Positions 63,178 to 64,000 of a stretch of DNA of 64,000 bases are shown piece after piece. Both the position numbers and the translations under genes were made by a program. Every line of letters starts with the position of its first letter. Within the stretch, counting starts at the first letter, position 1. The notes under the pieces are model-generated. The model saw only the letters and a list, made by a program, of their open reading frames with translations. It did no database searches and was not told the DNA's origin. Origin of the DNA: Phaseolus vulgaris (taxonomy: Eukaryota; Streptophyta; Magnoliopsida; Fabales; Fabaceae); NCBI RefSeq assembly GCF_000499845.2, contig NC_023758.2:26943520-27007519 (forward strand), read 5' to 3'.

Positions 63178-64000
63178 TGTTGAAGCTGGAGGAAGCTTCT
63201 TCCCTACCAAGGCTTGATGTGTGTTTGATGAAGAAAATAGCTTGAGTGCTTTGAAGATTGTAATAGGCTTTTAAATTCGTTTGTAATTAGGCTTGTAATT
63301 GTGTATGGTTGCCTTTTGCTATGTGACCTATCCTAGATGCCTAACCAAGTCTAGATCAAGCACATGATGTGGTTAAATGGTTTTTGAAAAGCTTTTTAAA
63401 ATGTTTTTAAAAGTTTTAAATCAGTACACAAATAAATCTGTTTTATGGAGAAAGAATCGGTTTATTTCTTCTCTGTTAAAAGGCTTTTCTAAAATTTTGT
63501 TAGGGCACCACAGGCAAAGCTTAGTTCGTTATTTCTGTTAAAGCTGAGCTGGCCTATTTGTTATCATTTAATCTGTTTCACTGTGAAAGAATCGGTTTGC
63601 TCTTTGGTCAGTTGAAAGGTTTTTCATAATTTAGTTAGGGCACCAAAGGTACAACTCATACAGTTATTTCAGTTAGCTGAGTTGGCGGTTTTCACAAAAT
63701 AAATCTGTTAAGTTCAAAAATGAATCTGTTGTTTTCATAACTGCTTTTCAACTGTTTTTTGAAAAGAAGTTAGAAACTGTTTTCTATATAAAGAAAAGTC
63801 TCTCTCACATGAAAAAGTGCTGAGCAATTACGTTTTTGACAGAGATCAAACAATTTCCATGTGAGAAGAAAGATTGAAAGATTTTTGAAAGGTTTTCCAA
63901 AGAGATTTTCAAGTGTGCTTGTTCTAGGAAACCTTTGATCTTGGTGAAGGTGCTGGTGCAGTTCTGCAGCAAATTGAACTACTGGTTTTGAGTTCTTGCA
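63178..64000 (+). mobile_element. Probable 5' end of an LTR retrotransposon LTR, cut by the window edge
   Basis: Starts TGTTGAAGCTGGAGGAAGC at 63178, the TG start common to LTRs. It contains two imperfect copies of a TTAGGGCACCA(C/A)AGG ... GCTGAG(C/T)TGGC block (about 63500 and 63635). A TATATAAA at 63785-63792 is followed by a leader-like region, as expected for a U3/R junction. The partner LTR and any coding region would lie beyond 64000. Confidence 0.45.
63785..63792 (+). promoter_or_regulatory. TATA box of the right-edge LTR
   Basis: TATATAAA in TTTCTATATAAAGAAAAG. About 25-35 bp downstream is GTGCTGAGCAATTACG, where an LTR transcript would start. Inference from spacing and context. Confidence 0.4.

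Noticed and set aside
1..64000. tRNA, rRNA, snRNA, CRISPR or operon-type features
   Set aside because: No cloverleaf with A and B boxes, rRNA core or regularly spaced repeat-spacer array was noticed by eye; a tRNAscan/Infernal run would be needed to exclude small RNAs.

Overview
This window is nuclear DNA from a flowering plant, a eudicot and probably a legume. The evidence is AT-rich intergenic DNA, many GT-AG introns, plant-only gene families (class II formin with a PTEN-like domain, MED32, a small acyl-CoA-binding protein) and nested plant LTR retrotransposons. The legume assignment rests on overall resemblance and is inference. No bacterial-type operon, CRISPR array, rRNA gene or convincing tRNA gene was seen.

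Layout. (1) About 1-6.6 kb: a class II formin gene on the minus strand, whose 3' part runs off the left edge. It carries a long polyproline minisatellite. (2) 8.6-33.05 kb: one large 21-exon gene on the minus strand encoding the TFIID subunit TAF1. All splice phases agree, giving a predicted protein of 1897 residues with ubiquitin-like, TAF1-core, zinc-knuckle and bromodomain parts. Its introns hold two decayed Ty1/copia elements in antisense, a TRIM element nested in one of them, Tourist-like MITEs and an 83-bp tandem duplication. (3) 34.6-37.1 kb: MED32 (Mediator) on the plus strand, divergent from TAF1, with a probable 5'UTR intron that contains hAT-like DNA and a 152-bp tandem duplication. 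(4) 42.4-47.25 kb: a four-exon coiled-coil protein gene on the plus strand. (5) 48.4 kb: a small membrane-protein ORF of uncertain reality. (6) About 48.9-55.8 kb: a layered transposon island. A minus-strand Ty3/gypsy pol remnant is followed by a short tandem-repeat array and an ORF on the opposite strand, an arrangement that fits the Tat lineage. Into it are inserted a 1.0-kb solo LTR, a 1.0-kb AT-rich TIR element and a 731-bp hAT-like element, the hAT-like element and solo LTR with clear target-site duplications. (7) 57.8-59.25 kb: a complete 90-residue acyl-CoA-binding protein gene on the minus strand. (8) 59.3-64 kb: AT-rich DNA with a decayed plant-mobile-domain (MAIN-like) fragment and the start of an LTR at the right edge.

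Together: the genes do not form a pathway, but TAF1 and MED32, two parts of the RNA polymerase II initiation machinery, lie head to head about 1.5 kb apart. Formin acts on actin, and ACBP acts on cytosolic acyl-CoA. I found no convincing novel system. The most informative structures are the nested transposon island, its relative inside the MED32 leader intron, and the divergent TAF1/MED32 promoter.
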